Below are positions 24,357 to 33,017 of a DNA stretch of 64,000 nt, piece after piece. How positions within the stretch are numbered: the first letter of the stretch is position 1; every line of letters starts with the position of its first letter. The translations under genes and the position numbers were made by a program. Under the pieces are notes generated by a model that saw nothing but the letters and a program-made list of their open reading frames with translations, was not told where the DNA came from and did no database searches. Where the stretch lies: the NCBI GenBank assembly GCA_964465355.1, contig CAYXJZ010000006.1, positions 4,908 to 68,907 on the forward strand, written 5' to 3'. This stretch comes from JAABTL01 sp964465355. GTDB lineage: Bacteria; Deinococcota; Deinococci; Deinococcales; Trueperaceae.

Positions 24357-25064
24357 TCATGGCTTCTGCCACTCCATCACCAAGAAGTAGGGGACGCGCA
24401 GGTAGCGAGCGCGGCGCTCAGGATCACCGCCCTGGGGTGCAGGCTCGTCGAAGTGGCGGAGTTCCAGCCCCTGCGCCAGCAGCAGCGACATGTAGCGACT
24501 CAGAGGCCGATGCCAGTTCAGGATGCGGATACCTGACCACGCCGCCCAGTCGGCACGTTCCTCCAGGTAGCGGTCGAGCACGAAGCGTGCCTGGCCATCG
24601 GGGTCCCGCAACCACCCGCCTTGGGGTGTTGCGCTGGTGAATCCGGTCAGGTTGGCGATCAGCAGGCTGCCGCCTGGGCGCAGGACGCGGGCCATCTCGC
24701 GGATGGCCGACTCGACGTCGGGGATGTCGATGAGGCTGAGGTAGCTGACCACCAGATCGAAGCTGCCGTCGGCGAAGGCCAGGCTCTCCGCACGTCCGAG
24801 CAGGTAGTCGCCGTCCGGGTGCCTCCTACGTGCTTCGTCGAGCAGGGCAGGCGTCGGGTCGACGCCGGTGGTCTGGATGCCCTCCGCCTCGAGCATCCTG
24901 CAGAAGCGCCCCTCGCCGCAGCCCACGTCAAGGGCCTTGCTGAAGCCGCGTCCACGGCTGCGCGCCAGCATGGGTGCATCGAGCACGAACCTCCGTCCGT
25001 AATCGCCACCATCTGCCATGCCGGCGATCCATGCTGCCGCCGACGCATCCCAACCGTTCGACAT
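24357..25064 (-). CDS. Class I SAM-dependent methyltransferase
   Basis: The 235-aa product has the SAM core: ALDVGCGEGRFCRMLEAEGI (motif I), GVDPTPALLDEARRRHP, GRAESLAFADGSFDLVVSYL and EMARVLRPGGSLLIANL, i.e. a UbiE/Methyltransf_11 type small-molecule methyltransferase. The ATG at 25064 follows GGAGGAGG, which is why I reject the longer frame. The substrate is unknown. Transcribed alone; it diverges from the deacetylase lipoprotein gene. Confidence 0.87.
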   Translation of the reverse strand: MSNGWDASAAAWIAGMADGGDYGRRFVLDAPMLARSRGRGFSKALDVGCGEGRFCRMLEAEGIQTTGVDPTPALLDEARRRHPDGDYLLGRAESLAFADGSFDLVVSYLSLIDIPDVESAIREMARVLRPGGSLLIANLTGFTSATPQGGWLRDPDGQARFVLDRYLEERADWAAWSGIRILNWHRPLSRYMSLLLAQGLELRHFDEPAPQGGDPERRARYLRVPYFLVMEWQKP

Positions 25065-25186
25065 CTCGGCCTCCTCCGCCGACTCGGCGCGGCCCGATGG
25101 CCGCGCGCGAACGGACACCTTATGCCGCTGCTCGCGCACCGAGCAACGTGCATGCCCTGCGACCGCGAGGCCGGGCCCGTGTCACC

Positions 25187-27319
25187 ATGGCCGCCATGAA
25201 GCCTTCTCGGCGGCTGCTCGGATGGTTGGCCGTCTCCTTGCTGGCGGCGGCCTTGGCGGGCTGCGCGCCTGGAGCAACGCAGGAGACGGCTCCCGCTGAC
25301 GGCCAGGCACCCGCAGGTCGCGCCGGGCCCGGGATCGCCGACGATCCAGGCCAGCCGTCCGTCCTTGCGCAGCCGGCCGAGGCCCCAGACGTGGTCATCT
25401 TCCTCTTCTCGGGCAAGTGCTCGGGTTTCTGCGAGCAGCCAGACGACAACCGCGACTCGCTGGCGCAGGACAGCGCACCCACGCTGCAGGCCTACCTCGA
25501 GGAAGCCGGGCTGAGCGTGCAGGTGCAGAACTACCGCGCCCACCTGTACGACGATCCGCAGCGTGGCTTCGGCTTCCTCCAGGCGCTGCTCGACCTCGAC
25601 CGGATCCACGCCGACTGGGTCGAAGGTGTGGACCAGCCGACGCAGCTGGTGCTGATGGGCTACTCCCATGGCACCCAGTTCGCCCACCTGTTGGCGATGG
25701 AGCGGCCCGATGTGCCCTTCGCCGCCTCGGTGCTGTTCGACTCCATCTGCTTCGGCTTCGACCTGCACCACGCAGAGGCCTACCTGCGCGAGCTGAGGGA
25801 CGGGCAGGGGTTGGACGGCGATCCAGCGGTCCTGGGTTGCAAGGTGCTGCCGGTACCAGGCCGCGGCGCCCTCGACGTCGGCGACGTGGTGCCCTTCAAC
25901 GTGGCCGAGGCCATGGAGGTGTGGAGCTACGGCTTCCGCGAGAGCGGCCTGGTGCGTGACGTGACGCTCAACGCCAGGCCGGACGGCAGCCAGGACGGCC
26001 TCACGCGGCTGCTGGCGCTGGACGAGGGGCACTCCGCCATCGCCCGCCCCGGCTCCCTCGGCTTCGCTCGTGCCCTGGACTGGCTGAGGGGCGTACTGCT
26101 GAGGCCGCCCGACGAGGCAGCTCCCTCCGCAGTGCCGGAGCGGCTCTGGCCGGCTGCGCCGGTCATGGAGGTGCTCGACCTCTTCCAGGAGGACACGCCC
26201 TTCTTCAAGCAGAGCTCGACCGGCTGGGTGGAGGTGGACAGGGAGAGCTACGTCTTCGGTGATCGCTCGCTGCTGCTCGGCGTGGCAGGCAGTGAAGGGC
26301 AGTTGAACCTGCGCGCCGTTGGCCTTGATCCCGTTGACCTGCGGGATCGGCACCTCATGCTCTGGTTGCGCGTCGACGGCTACGCCAACATGCTCCACGC
26401 CACGGTGGCGCTCAGCTCCGATGACTTCAGGAGCTTCCACAGCTACCAGGTGGCCGAGGGCGGTCTCGATCCAAGCCAGCGCCTCGGCCAGGACGGTGAA
26501 TGGCACGTCATCACCATCGACCTGACCGCCCCCTTGACGCGCAACGGCGAGCTGGACCTGGCCGAGGTCACGGGTATGCAGCTGTCCCTGGCTGCGCTGG
26601 GCGAGGACGCCGTGAGCATGCACGTCAACGGCCTGGCCACCATGCCGCGGCCTGAGCGGGGCTCGGTGACGGTGGTCTTCGACGACGCCCGCGACTCGGT
26701 CTTCACGCTGGCCAGGCCCGTCATGGAGGCACTGGGCTTGCGCGCCTCTGTGTCGGTCATCGCCGACCTGGCCGGCCAGGAAGGCTTCATGACGGTGGAT
26801 CAGATGCGCGAGCTGGAGGGGACATACGGCTGGGAGGTCATCGCCCACCACCACAGCGAGCTGGATCTGGCGTCTGCCTTCGACGAGCTGCCGACCGAGG
26901 CGCTGGTCGCCGAGTTGGAGGCGGTCAGAGGGTGGATGTCGGTGCTCGGCTTCGTCCGGGGGGCCGGCCATGTGGCCTACCCCTTCGGGCGCATCGACAG
27001 GCAGGCCATCGACGTGGTCGCCGGCAGCTTCACCTCGGGACGGACGGTGGCGCGCAGCGTCGGGATGGAGACGTGGCCGCCTGCCGATCCCTACAGGCTG
27101 CGCGCCTTCAGTGTGCGTGACGCCGACTCGGTCGAACGCCTACTCGGTCTCATCGATCAGGCCGAGGCAGGCCACGGCTGGTTGATCCTTGTCTTCCACC
27201 AACTCGTTGACGCTGCCGAGGCCGGTCACGAGACCTTCTACACGCTGACGGACTTCCGCACGGTCATGGAGCACCTGGCTCGCGCCGATGTCGATGTCGT
27301 GCTGCTGTCCGATCGCTGA
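25187..27319 (+). CDS. Lipoprotein fusing alpha/beta-hydrolase-like, beta-sandwich and polysaccharide deacetylase domains
   Basis: The 710-aa product has a lipoprotein signal with lipobox LAGC (C26). Residues about 60-330 look like an alpha/beta hydrolase: VVIFLFSGKCSG, the nucleophile elbow LMGYSHGTQFAHLL (S160) and a late LDEGHSAIAR His. Residues about 340-480 form a beta-rich carbohydrate-binding-like module (SYVFGDRSLLLGVAGSEGQ; FRSFHSYQVAEGG). The last 220 residues are a NodB-type deacetylase: GSVTVVFDDARDSV, the zinc-type HHHSELDLA, AYPFGRIDRQAI and a final LVFHQLVD. The DD and HxxxH metal motifs are thus slightly altered. It may deacylate or deacetylate a surface polysaccharide. The start could equally be the ATG at 25196. 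Confidence 0.8.
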   Translation: MAAMKPSRRLLGWLAVSLLAAALAGCAPGATQETAPADGQAPAGRAGPGIADDPGQPSVLAQPAEAPDVVIFLFSGKCSGFCEQPDDNRDSLAQDSAPTLQAYLEEAGLSVQVQNYRAHLYDDPQRGFGFLQALLDLDRIHADWVEGVDQPTQLVLMGYSHGTQFAHLLAMERPDVPFAASVLFDSICFGFDLHHAEAYLRELRDGQGLDGDPAVLGCKVLPVPGRGALDVGDVVPFNVAEAMEVWSYGFRESGLVRDVTLNARPDGSQDGLTRLLALDEGHSAIARPGSLGFARALDWLRGVLLRPPDEAAPSAVPERLWPAAPVMEVLDLFQEDTPFFKQSSTGWVEVDRESYVFGDRSLLLGVAGSEGQLNLRAVGLDPVDLRDRHLMLWLRVDGYANMLHATVALSSDDFRSFHSYQVAEGGLDPSQRLGQDGEWHVITIDLTAPLTRNGELDLAEVTGMQLSLAALGEDAVSMHVNGLATMPRPERGSVTVVFDDARDSVFTLARPVMEALGLRASVSVIADLAGQEGFMTVDQMRELEGTYGWEVIAHHHSELDLASAFDELPTEALVAELEAVRGWMSVLGFVRGAGHVAYPFGRIDRQAIDVVAGSFTSGRTVARSVGMETWPPADPYRLRAFSVRDADSVERLLGLIDQAEAGHGWLILVFHQLVDAAEAGHETFYTLTDFRTVMEHLARADVDVVLLSDR

Positions 27320-27365
27320 GCCGTCCGAGCACCGAGCGCCGTCGGGCCCCGCCTTCCTCCGATGC

Positions 27366-27896
27366 TCAGAAGGCCAGCGATGGCAGAGCTCCTTCGTGGC
27401 TCAGCAGCCAGCGCTTGCGCGGCAGGCCGCCTGCGTAGCCGGTCAGGCTTCCGTCACTACCCGTCACCCGGTGGCAAGGCACCACCAGGCTGATGGGGTT
27501 GGCGCCGACCGCTGCGCCGACGGCGCGCACGGCGGCCTCCTTGTCCAGCCGCTGCGCCAGCGAGCCGTAGCTGAGCGTGGTGCCAGCGGGGATGCTCTCC
27601 AGCGCGGCCCACACCTGGGTCTGGAAGTCGGTGCCAGCCAGCAGCTTGGGGATGCCGTCAAGGGCGTCGAGGCGGCCGGCGAAGTAGGCGTCCAGCCGCT
27701 CGTCTGCGGAGGCCGGCGGTGCGCCTTCGTGGTTCTCCACCCATGCCCCTTGGCGCCTGAGCCAGCGCTGCAGGCGTTCCACGTTGTCGTCGAAGTCGAG
27801 GAAGCGCAGACGGCCCTGCTGGTCGAAGAGCAGCGCGATGGCGCCAAGCGGGCTGGGGTGGCGGTGGGCGCGCAGCCGGGTGGTGGCCTCAGTCAT
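27366..27896 (-). CDS. ogt: Methylated-DNA-[protein]-cysteine S-methyltransferase
   Basis: The 176-aa product has the MGMT active site VVPCHRV and the preceding GTTLSYGSLAQRL and AVGAAVGANPISL segments. It takes O6-methyl from guanine onto its cysteine in a suicide reaction. Three in-frame ATGs are possible; the third (27896) has AAGGAGG 8 nt upstream and overlaps the AlkA stop by 8 nt, so I use it. It is co-transcribed with the Ada-AlkA fusion, forming a compact alkylation-repair operon. Confidence 0.93.
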   Translation of the reverse strand: MTEATTRLRAHRHPSPLGAIALLFDQQGRLRFLDFDDNVERLQRWLRRQGAWVENHEGAPPASADERLDAYFAGRLDALDGIPKLLAGTDFQTQVWAALESIPAGTTLSYGSLAQRLDKEAAVRAVGAAVGANPISLVVPCHRVTGSDGSLTGYAGGLPRKRWLLSHEGALPSLAF

Positions 27897-29475
27897 GGGC
27901 ATCTCCTCCTTGGCCATGGGCCGGGACAGGGGTGGGTTGCAGCGAGGCCCAGAGGTGGTTGGCGGCGTAGGCGCGCCATGGCCGCCAGGCCTCGGCCCTG
28001 GCCAGCAGCTCGGCGGTGCTCGGTCGCCGCCCGAAGGCGCCCTCCATGGCTCGCCGCAGGCCGACGTCGGCAGCGGGGAAGGCGTCAGGCTCGCGCAGTG
28101 CCCGCATGGCCACGTACTGGGCCGTCCACTCGCCCACGCCTGGGAGGGCGCGCAGGCGCCCGACGGTGTCGGCCAGGTCGCTCTGGCTGCTGAGCAGGTC
28201 GGGATCGTCCCGCAGGGCTCGTGCCAGGTGGACGATGGCCGAGGCGCGTGCGCCAGGCATCATGCCAAGGTCGGCCACGTCGGAGACGGCCAGTTGTGCG
28301 GGAAGGGGGAAGAGGTGGCTCAAGCCCATGGCCAGGATCCCCGGCTCATGCACGGGGCTGCCGAAGGCGTGCACCAGCCTGACCGCCTGTTGGGTGGCCG
28401 AGACCACGGTGACCTGCTGGCCGAGGATCGCCCGCACCGCCAGCTCGAAGCCGTCCCAGGCGCCCGGCGCGCGCAAGCCAGGGTTCGCCTCGACCAGGGG
28501 CGCCAGGAAGGGATCGAGCGCAAGGTGCTCGGCGATGGGCTGCGGATCGGCGCTCAGGTCGAAGAGCCTGCGCACGCGCGTCACCACCCGCGGCAAGGCG
28601 CCAAGCGCCTGGTTGGGGAGCAGGATGTCGAGGCGCAAGCGCCTGCCGGCTTCACGCCGCAACCTGACGGCACCGCTGAGCGCAGTCGGCGCAGCATCGC
28701 CCGGCAGCGCCGCTTGAGCGGTTGCTCGGTCGAGCAAGGGTCTAAGATCCAGCGTCCTGCTGTAGCTGTCGCCTTCCATGCGCTCGACCCCAGGCATGGC
28801 GCGGCCGGCCAGGTAGGCCAGCAGCGCCTCGACGTCGTGGGGCGGGCGGTAGTTCAGGCGCAGGCTCAGTGCGCAGCTCGGCGCAGCGGTGCTGCTCGGT
28901 GCGCCTCCTCGTGCCGCCGCCTGGCGCCGGAGGATGCGGGGCGGGTCGCGGTAGAGGTCACGGAACACCTCGTTGAAGCGCCGCACACTGCCGTAGCCGG
29001 CGGCTAGCGCCACCTCGGCCAAGGGCATGTCGGTCTCGTGCAGCAGCTGCTTGGCCAGGTTCACCCGCCGTGCCTGCGCCACCTCGACCGGGGTGGCGCC
29101 AAGGTGCCTGACGAAGAGGCGGCGCAGCTGCCGAGCGCTGAGGTGCACGCGCTCGGCCAGCTGCTCCACCCCGACCTCGTCCATCACGCCGTCCTCGATC
29201 AGCGCAAGGGCGCGACGCACCTGGCGCGACCCGCCTGGCTGGAGGGCAAGGTCGGGCGCCGTCTCCGGCCTGCAGCGAAGGCAAGGCCGGAAGCCGGAGG
29301 CCTGCGCTGCCGCCGCCGTGGGGAAGAAGACCACCCGGTCGAAGCGGGCGGTGCGGGCCGGGCAGGTGGGTCGGCAGTACACGCCGGTGCTGCGCACGCC
29401 GTAGAACACCCGCCCGTCGAAGCGGGCGTCGCGACTGGCCAGCGCACGGTACATGGCTTCCGGGCTGAGGTCCAT
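27889..29475 (-). CDS. Ada-AlkA fusion: methyl sensor/AraC activator plus 3-methyladenine DNA glycosylase
   Basis: The 528-aa product has the Ada N-domain zinc cysteines C34, C38, C65 and C68 (CRPTC, CLRC), an AraC-type double HTH (residues about 80-190; HLSARQLRRLF, PLAEVALAAGYGSVRRF), an AlkA N-terminal beta domain and an HhH-GPD glycosylase with LPGVGEWTAQYVAMRA and the catalytic Asp in FPAADVGL. Methylphosphotriester repair at the first Ada cysteine would turn the protein into an activator of its own operon, which includes ogt. The ATG at 29475 lies 6 nt after CATGAT, a near-TANNNT -10; the longer frame is rejected. Confidence 0.93.
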   Translation of the reverse strand: MDLSPEAMYRALASRDARFDGRVFYGVRSTGVYCRPTCPARTARFDRVVFFPTAAAAQASGFRPCLRCRPETAPDLALQPGGSRQVRRALALIEDGVMDEVGVEQLAERVHLSARQLRRLFVRHLGATPVEVAQARRVNLAKQLLHETDMPLAEVALAAGYGSVRRFNEVFRDLYRDPPRILRRQAAARGGAPSSTAAPSCALSLRLNYRPPHDVEALLAYLAGRAMPGVERMEGDSYSRTLDLRPLLDRATAQAALPGDAAPTALSGAVRLRREAGRRLRLDILLPNQALGALPRVVTRVRRLFDLSADPQPIAEHLALDPFLAPLVEANPGLRAPGAWDGFELAVRAILGQQVTVVSATQQAVRLVHAFGSPVHEPGILAMGLSHLFPLPAQLAVSDVADLGMMPGARASAIVHLARALRDDPDLLSSQSDLADTVGRLRALPGVGEWTAQYVAMRALREPDAFPAADVGLRRAMEGAFGRRPSTAELLARAEAWRPWRAYAANHLWASLQPTPVPAHGQGGDAHD

Positions 29476-29481
29476 GCACCC

Positions 29482-29487
29482 ATCATG
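29482..29487 (-). promoter_or_regulatory. Likely -10 (CATGAT) of the alkylation-repair operon
   Basis: Reverse-strand CATGAT, 6 nt before the ATG. The weak first base fits a promoter that needs the methylated Ada activator. Confidence 0.4.
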
Positions 29488-29567
29488 CCCCCGGATCGGC
29501 TGGCGTTCTGGCGGAGAACGGACATCATGGCGGCGCACCTAGCCATCCCCATGCTCGGCCGATCCGG

Positions 29568-29573
29568 TAGACT
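29568..29573 (+). promoter_or_regulatory. -10 hexamer TAGACT for the aquaporin
   Basis: TAGACT lies 60 nt before the aquaporin ATG, so this mRNA has a leader of about 50 nt, with a GGAGG 12 nt before the start. Confidence 0.5.
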
Positions 29574-29633
29574 CTCATCGAATCCTCAGACGGCAGCCGC
29601 CGCCTGGAAGCTCACTGGAGGCCTCGAACGCTC

Positions 29634-30266
29634 ATGCGCGCATACCTCATGGAGTTCATCGGTACCTTCTTCCTCGTCCTCACCATCGGTCTGGTGGTCG
29701 TGCAAGGCGTCGCCATGGCGCCCTTGGCCATCGGCTTCGCCTTGATGGTCATGGTCTACGCCGGCGGGCACGTCTCCGGCGCGCACTACAACCCCGCTGT
29801 GAGCTTGGGCGCCGTCATGCGTGGGGCCCTGCCGAGCAAGGAGCTGCTGCCCTACTGGCTCTCGCAGCTGCTCGGCGCTGTGCTCGCCGCCTTGGTCGCC
29901 CGCTGGTTGGCTGGCGGCGCCTTCACCGTGGCCCCTGGCGCCGACGTGGGCTGGTTCGCGGCGCTGGGCGTCGAGTTCCTCTTCACCTTCGCGCTGGTCT
30001 CCGTCGTGCTGGCATCTGCCACCGCCAAGGGCACCAAGGGCAACTCCTTCTATGGTCTCGCCATCGGCAGCACCGTGATGGTGGGAGCCTTCGCTGGCGG
30101 CGCCATCTCGGGCGGCGCCTTCAACCCGGCCGTGGGCCTTGGCGCCGTGCTGGTGGACGCCTTCTCGGGTGGCGGCATCGGCCACGTGTGGCTCTACCTG
30201 GTCGGGCCCTTGCTCGGTGCGGTGGCCGCGGCAGCCAGCTTCACCTTCCTCCACCCTGAGGGCTGA
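29634..30266 (+). CDS. Aquaporin (MIP family)
   Basis: The 210-aa product has six helices and both NPA boxes, in HYNPAVSLGA and AFNPAVGLGA, with the half-helix signatures intact. It starts MRAYLMEFIGTFFLVLTIGL. The length and N-terminus fit bacterial aquaporins rather than the longer glycerol facilitators, but the selectivity filter cannot be settled by eye. Upstream is divergent to the alkylation-repair operon; downstream is the riboswitch-controlled exporter. Confidence 0.92.
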   Translation: MRAYLMEFIGTFFLVLTIGLVVVQGVAMAPLAIGFALMVMVYAGGHVSGAHYNPAVSLGAVMRGALPSKELLPYWLSQLLGAVLAALVARWLAGGAFTVAPGADVGWFAALGVEFLFTFALVSVVLASATAKGTKGNSFYGLAIGSTVMVGAFAGGAISGGAFNPAVGLGAVLVDAFSGGGIGHVWLYLVGPLLGAVAAAASFTFLHPEG

Positions 30267-30280
30267 ACCGGACCGCGTGC

Positions 30281-30286
30281 TAACCT
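30281..30286 (+). promoter_or_regulatory. -10 hexamer TAACCT for the riboswitch transcript
   Basis: TAACCT lies 8 nt before the first riboswitch stem base (30294), a consistent transcription start. Confidence 0.5.
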
Positions 30287-30293
30287 CGGTGCT

Positions 30294-30456
30294 GCGACCG
30301 AAGGGTGGCTAGGGTTCCGTCGGCGGTAGCCGAGCCTGGACCGAGCGCCACAGAATGTCGGTCGGTGTCCCGCCGCAGCGCAGCAGCGCAGCCGTGTCAG
30401 GCAGGTGGGCGCCGGTCCGGCCCGCACCTCATCGGATAAAAGCCTCGAGGGGGTAA
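30294..30456 (+). ncRNA. ykkC-family riboswitch (guanidine-I-like)
   Basis: The leader of the EamA gene holds the ykkC hallmarks in order: CTAGGGTTCCG exactly at 30309-30319, a small hairpin TCGGC-GGTA-GCCGA, then CTGGACCGAG (consensus CUGGUCCGAG, one change), CACA, a variable hairpin region, and GGATAAAAGCC near the 3' end (consensus GGGAUAAAAGCCCGGGAG). The outer stem pairs CGACCGA (30295-30301) with TCGGTCG (30358-30364). Guanidine-I is the first guess, but subtype 2 members bind ppGpp, PRPP or nucleoside diphosphates. The last motif is degenerate, so the ligand is open. Confidence 0.8.
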
Positions 30457-30477
30457 GTCAGCGTCTGGAGGCTCTCC

Positions 30478-31461
30478 ATGTCGCGCTCCCACCTCGTCGC
30501 CATCTTGCAGGCATTCCTCGTCACCGTCCTCTGGTCGAGTTCCTGGGTGCTCATCAAACAGGGCCTCGAGGAGATCCCTGCACTGACCTTCGCCGGGCTC
30601 CGTTACCTGCTCGCCGCCGTGCTGCTGTGGGCGCTGCTGCTGTCGAACCGCCGTCGCCGCGCTGCGCTGGCGGCCTTGGAGCCGACCGACTGGCGCCGGT
30701 TGCTGGGCCTGGGGGTGGTGGCCTACAGCCTGACCCAAGGTGCGCAGTTCCTCGCCCTGACCTCCCTCCCGGCGCAGACCACCAGCCTGGTGCTCTCCTT
30801 CACGCCCGTGGTGGTCGCGGTGATGGCCGCCCTGCTGCTGGCCGAACGCATGAACGGCCGCCAGTGGTTGGGCATCGGACTGGTCATCCTCGGCGCCCTC
30901 GGCTACTTCCTGCCCATGCTGGGGCAGGGTGGTGTCTCCACCCTCGGCCACCCGGTCGGTCTCGCCGTCATCGGCCTCGGGGTGCTGGCCAACGCCGGGG
31001 CGGCGGTGATGGGACGAGGGGTCAACCGCGGCGGCCGGCTCGATCCACTGCTGGTCACCTCGGTGAGCATGGGCATAGGGGCCGTGCTGCTGCTGGCCGC
31101 GGGCTGGCTGTGGCAGGGGATGCCGGACATGGGCTGGCGGAGCTGGGCGATCGTGGCCTGGCTGGCGGTGGTCAACACAGCCTTCGCCTTCACGCTATGG
31201 AACCTGACCATGCGCAGCCTGTCGGCGGTGGAGTCCAGCGTCATCAACAACACCATGCTGGTGCAGATCGCTGTCCTGGCCTGGCTCTTCTTAGGCGAAC
31301 CCCTCGGCCTGCGTCAGCTGCTTGCCTTCGGCTGTGTGCTGGCTGGCACGGTGGTGGTGCAGGTGCGTCGGCCGGGCGGCGCGGGGCAGGGTGGTCCGAA
31401 GCAAGGCGCCGAAGGCGCAGCCCTGCCGGGCGGTGTGACGAGGCGGGTCGCGGACGGCTGA
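30478..31461 (+). CDS. EamA/DMT-family transporter
   Basis: The 327-aa product has ten membrane helices in two EamA repeats (VTVLWSSSWVLIKQGLEEIP with YLLAAVLLWALLL; ITVFAFTLW-like second repeat AVVNTAFAFTLWNLTMRSL with FLGEPLGLRQLLAFGCVLAG). EamA proteins export metabolites, amino acids or drugs with proton or exchange coupling. It is directly controlled by the ykkC-type riboswitch upstream, which makes it a candidate exporter for the riboswitch ligand (guanidine or a related compound). GGAGG lies 8-9 nt before the ATG. A charged, Gly-rich tail ends the protein. Confidence 0.9.
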   Translation: MSRSHLVAILQAFLVTVLWSSSWVLIKQGLEEIPALTFAGLRYLLAAVLLWALLLSNRRRRAALAALEPTDWRRLLGLGVVAYSLTQGAQFLALTSLPAQTTSLVLSFTPVVVAVMAALLLAERMNGRQWLGIGLVILGALGYFLPMLGQGGVSTLGHPVGLAVIGLGVLANAGAAVMGRGVNRGGRLDPLLVTSVSMGIGAVLLLAAGWLWQGMPDMGWRSWAIVAWLAVVNTAFAFTLWNLTMRSLSAVESSVINNTMLVQIAVLAWLFLGEPLGLRQLLAFGCVLAGTVVVQVRRPGGAGQGGPKQGAEGAALPGGVTRRVADG

Positions 31462-31466
31462 GAAAT

Positions 31467-31482
31467 GTGATATCACTATGAT
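31467..31482 (+). promoter_or_regulatory. Palindrome plus -10 upstream of the exported hydrolase
   Basis: GTGATATCAC (31467-31476) is a perfect 10-bp palindrome joined directly to TATGAT (31477-31482). A repressor bound there would cover the -10. The AT-rich run stands out in this genome. Confidence 0.5.
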
Positions 31483-31561
31483 AGCGAAGCGGAGGGGCCA
31501 CCATGCCCCGAAGGGGGTGGGGCACAAGGCCCCGCCACCACCCGCGCGACGGAGGAACGAC

Positions 31562-33016
31562 GTGAAGCGAAGGTTCATCCCCACCATCATCGTGGCCATC
31601 GGCATCTGGATCGCGCTTGGCCAGGCCATGGCGCAGCAGCCCGACCTGGAAGGAAGCTGGCAGGGGGCCATCGGCCCTGGCGTCATCGACCTGGGCATCG
31701 ACGTGGTCTTCAGCAGCGGACCGGACGGCCTGACGGCCACCATCGACATCCCCGCGCAAGGCCTGTTCGACTTCCCCTTGGGCGAGGTGGAGCAGGACGG
31801 CGGCCGCGTCCGTTTCGTCATGCCCGGCGTCCCCGGCGACCCCGTCTTCGAAGGTGAGGGCGACAGTGACCGCATCGATGGCAGCTTCACCCAAGGTGGA
31901 GCCTCCCTGCCCTTCTTCCTCGAGCGCCAGGACGGCGAGGCGCTCGGCTCAGCCGACCGCCGACCGCAGGAGCCCAAGCCACCCTTCCCCTACCGGGAAG
32001 AGGAGGTCAGCTACCAGAGCCAAGGCCTGACCCTCGCCGGCACCCTCACCCTGCCCGAGGGTGATGGGCCCTTCGCCGCCGCCCTGCTGATCACCGGCAG
32101 TGGCCCGCAGGACCGCGACGAGGAGATCCTCGGCCACAAGCCCTTCCTCGTCATCGCCGACGACCTGACCCGCGCAGGCATGGCGGTGCTGCGCGTCGAC
32201 GACCGCGGTGTTGGCGGCAGCCAGGGCGTCGATGCCCAGGCATCCTTCGACGACCTGGTGGAGGACGCCCTGGCCGGCGTGGCCTTCCTGGCGGCGCATC
32301 CCGAGATCGACAGTGGTCGCATCGGCCTCATCGGCCACAGCCAGGGTGGCTACGTGGCGCCGGGGGTGGCGGTCGCGAGCGACCTGGTCGCTTTCGTGAT
32401 CATGATCGCGGGCCCGGCCGTCGATGGCCTCGAGGTGCTGGAGCTGCAGAACGACCTCTACCTCCGGGACGCCTTCCGAAGCGACCCGCAGGCGGACGAG
32501 GCCACGATCGAGGCGGCGATCGCCCAGCAGATCGCCTTCCTCGGCCGGTTGCGCGACCACTTTGCGGCCGACGACCTGGAGGGCGCGGCCGAAGCGGTCA
32601 GGGCCGAGATCTTGCAGAGCTTCGCCACCGTGCCGGAGGAGGAGTGGCCTAGCGACGAGTACGTGGAGCAGATCATCCAGCTGCAGGTCGCGGGCACCGT
32701 CAACCGCTCGATGGCCTCCTTCATGACCTTCGACCCGCAACCCTACCTGCGCCAGCTGCGCGTTCCCACCTTGGCGATCTTCGGCGACCTGGACATCCAG
32801 GTTCCCGCCTCCCAGAGCCATGGACCGATGCGCGAGCTGCTGGCGGAGGCCGGCAACCGCGACTTCTCGGTGGTGACCTTCGCCGGCCTCAACCACCTCA
32901 TGCAGCCGGCGGTCACCGGCTCGCCGGACGAGTACGCGCTGATCGAGACCACCATCGATCCCATCGTGTTGCAGACGATGCGGGATTGGTTGGCTGCGCG
33001 CTTCATTCGGCGCTGA
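31562..33016 (+). CDS. Exported alpha/beta hydrolase
   Basis: The 484-aa product starts at GTG after GGAGG. The signal peptide (FIPTIIVAIGIWIALGQAMA) is followed by a small beta domain (residues 25-145; LEGSWQGAIG, the DUF3887-like module common before such hydrolases) and a serine hydrolase with LITGSGPQDRDEEILGHKPF, the elbow GLIGHSQGGYVAP and a late GLNHLMQP histidine. The family (COG1073-like) comprises esterases or peptidases outside the cytoplasm. It is transcribed alone under the palindromic promoter, and a 28-bp perfect hairpin begins 2 nt after the stop. Confidence 0.88.
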   Translation: MKRRFIPTIIVAIGIWIALGQAMAQQPDLEGSWQGAIGPGVIDLGIDVVFSSGPDGLTATIDIPAQGLFDFPLGEVEQDGGRVRFVMPGVPGDPVFEGEGDSDRIDGSFTQGGASLPFFLERQDGEALGSADRRPQEPKPPFPYREEEVSYQSQGLTLAGTLTLPEGDGPFAAALLITGSGPQDRDEEILGHKPFLVIADDLTRAGMAVLRVDDRGVGGSQGVDAQASFDDLVEDALAGVAFLAAHPEIDSGRIGLIGHSQGGYVAPGVAVASDLVAFVIMIAGPAVDGLEVLELQNDLYLRDAFRSDPQADEATIEAAIAQQIAFLGRLRDHFAADDLEGAAEAVRAEILQSFATVPEEEWPSDEYVEQIIQLQVAGTVNRSMASFMTFDPQPYLRQLRVPTLAIFGDLDIQVPASQSHGPMRELLAEAGNRDFSVVTFAGLNHLMQPAVTGSPDEYALIETTIDPIVLQTMRDWLAARFIRR

Positions 33017-33017
33017 G

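Noticed and set aside
24659..26971. 770-aa open frame on the minus strand opposite the deacetylase lipoprotein
   Set aside because: The plus strand has a signal peptide and three recognisable domains; the reverse frame has none. Its end also runs out of frame through the methyltransferase gene.
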